Positions 12,871 through 13,751 of a DNA stretch of 13,751 nucleotides are shown one piece after another. The notes under the pieces were generated by a model. It was not told the DNA's origin. It saw nothing but the letters and a program-made list of their open reading frames with translations, and did no database searches. The stretch lies in assembly GCA_004357435.1 (NCBI GenBank), contig SMVS01000084.1, positions 1 through 13,751 of the forward strand, read 5' to 3'. This DNA comes from Nitrospina sp. (GTDB lineage: Bacteria; Nitrospinota; Nitrospinia; Nitrospinales; Nitrospinaceae). Both the position numbers and the translations under genes were made by a program. The stretch's first letter is position 1, and the number at the start of each line of letters is the position of its first letter.

Positions 12871-13751
12871 TTAAACCTTTGCGGTGGGAATCAGAAACTT
12901 TTTGATGACTTCCTCATGCGGCAGTGCGGGACTAAACAAGTAGCCCTGCATAATATTACAGCCGAGCGAAGTCAAGAAATCCTTGGCCTCAACCGTTTCC
13001 ACCCCCTCGGCAATGGTTTTCATTTTGAGGGAGTGGGCTAGAGAAATGATGGTTTGAACGATTGCCTGGTTGGCCTCCTGATCCAAATCTTTCACGAACG
13101 ATTGATCAATTTTCAGATGATCAACAGGCATGTTCTTTAAATAAGTGAGTGAAGAATAGCCCGTGCCAAAGTCGTCAATAGATAATTTGACTCCCAATTC
13201 TTTCAAGGCCTTCAGCTTGGAGATCGCCTCGCTGGAATGTTCCATGAGGATGGTTTCGGTGAACTCCAATTCTAGGCAATCCGGCGAAACGGAGTATCTT
13301 TCCAGGGTGTCGCTAATAAACTGAACTAAATTTGATTGGTTGAACTGGTGCCCGGAAATATTGACCGCCACACTGCCAACGTTTAGGTTGTTGGATTTCC
13401 AAAAACTTAATTGGGCGCAAGCGGTTTTTATGACCCATTCGCCAATGCGTAATATAAAACGATTCTCTTCAGCAATAGGAATGAAATCGCAGGGCGGAAT
13501 CCAACCCTTGTCAGGATGTTTCCAACGAATGAGCGCTTCCAAGCCGACTAAATTTTCAGTCTGGCATTCGATTTTCGGTTGGTAATAGAGAAAAAATTCC
13601 TCCTGATCGAGGGCCTTGCGAAGGTCACTTTCGATGCTCATTTGCCGGGTGGCTAATTCCAAAAAAGCGGGATTGTAAAACTCGAAATTGTTACTGCCCG
13701 CCTGTTTTGCTCTGAACATGGCGGCATCGGCATTTTTGATGAGCGTGTTTG
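12871..13751 (-). CDS. GGDEF-EAL protein, c-di-GMP phosphodiesterase part (5' end cut by window edge)
   Basis: The frame is open to the right edge. The first visible residues, KNADAAMFRAKQAGSNNFEF, are the standard end of a GGDEF domain, so the ATG at 13719 is not the start; the protein continues upstream into a diguanylate-cyclase-type domain. The EAL domain then hydrolyses c-di-GMP to pGpG. Its motifs are all present: GLEALIRWKHP (EAL), NISGHQF, ELEFTET, the loop-6 motif IDDFGTGYSSL, LKIDQSFV, IAEGVET and MQGYLFS. The expected metal- and substrate-binding acidic residues are intact, so phosphodiesterase activity is predicted. It ends 268 bases upstream of motA on the same strand. Its sensory N-terminus and the state of its GGDEF active site are not visible. 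Confidence 0.95.
   Translation of the reverse strand, partial: NTLIKNADAAMFRAKQAGSNNFEFYNPAFLELATRQMSIESDLRKALDQEEFFLYYQPKIECQTENLVGLEALIRWKHPDKGWIPPCDFIPIAEENRFILRIGEWVIKTACAQLSFWKSNNLNVGSVAVNISGHQFNQSNLVQFISDTLERYSVSPDCLELEFTETILMEHSSEAISKLKALKELGVKLSIDDFGTGYSSLTYLKNMPVDHLKIDQSFVKDLDQEANQAIVQTIISLAHSLKMKTIAEGVETVEAKDFLTSLGCNIMQGYLFSPALPHEEVIKKFLIPTAKV

Noticed and set aside
12871..13719. EAL protein starting at the ATG at 13719
   Set aside because: The frame continues upstream through KNADAA, the normal end of a GGDEF domain, so this ATG is internal and the gene is cut by the window edge.

Overview
The window reads as ordinary chromosome of a free-living, didermic (LPS-type outer membrane), flagellated bacterium of moderate GC. 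LptD requires an LPS outer membrane and MotA/MotB imply flagella. A stand-alone protein resembling the epsilon subunit of CO dehydrogenase/acetyl-CoA synthase recalls the 'CO dehydrogenase beta subunit family' proteins I remember from nitrite oxidisers of the Nitrospina/Nitrospira type. I therefore lean to Nitrospinota or a relative, but this is inference from memory, not a database match. I see no mobile element, CRISPR array, tRNA or rRNA.

Layout, left to right. (1) 1-2380, minus strand: dnaK followed by the start of grpE, which runs off the left edge. A long hairpin lies between them, and a sigma70-like promoter sits about 90 bases upstream of dnaK. (2) 2381-3714: a 369-base AT-rich intergenic region, then a monocistronic CdhB-like gene with its own terminator and a good promoter (TTGACA, 17-base spacer, TAACAT). 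(3) 3715-7885, minus strand: folC, lptD and pyrE, tightly packed. (4) 7886-8047: a divergent intergenic region with a perfect 18-bp AT palindrome. (5) 8048-9242, the only plus-strand genes: a two-gene unit encoding a LexA/S24-like protein that has lost its catalytic serine and a metallo-beta-lactamase-fold protein with incomplete metal ligands. (6) 9253-12602, minus strand: motA, motB, a PilZ-domain gene and an unknown gene, forming an apparent stator operon. (7) 12871-13751, minus strand: the C-terminal part of a GGDEF-EAL protein with intact EAL catalytic motifs.

How the genes work together. DnaK and GrpE form the chaperone and its exchange factor. FolC, LptD and PyrE are housekeeping enzymes of folate, outer-membrane and pyrimidine metabolism that share a transcript. 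The right-hand third looks like a motility and c-di-GMP module: stator proteins, a PilZ effector translationally coupled to motB, and an upstream c-di-GMP phosphodiesterase. The most unusual protein is MotB, which carries about 275 extra cytoplasmic residues of coiled coil before its single membrane helix. The other points worth attention are the terminator-like hairpin between motA and motB, the paired degenerate enzymes at 8048-9242, and the three-cysteine LptD.
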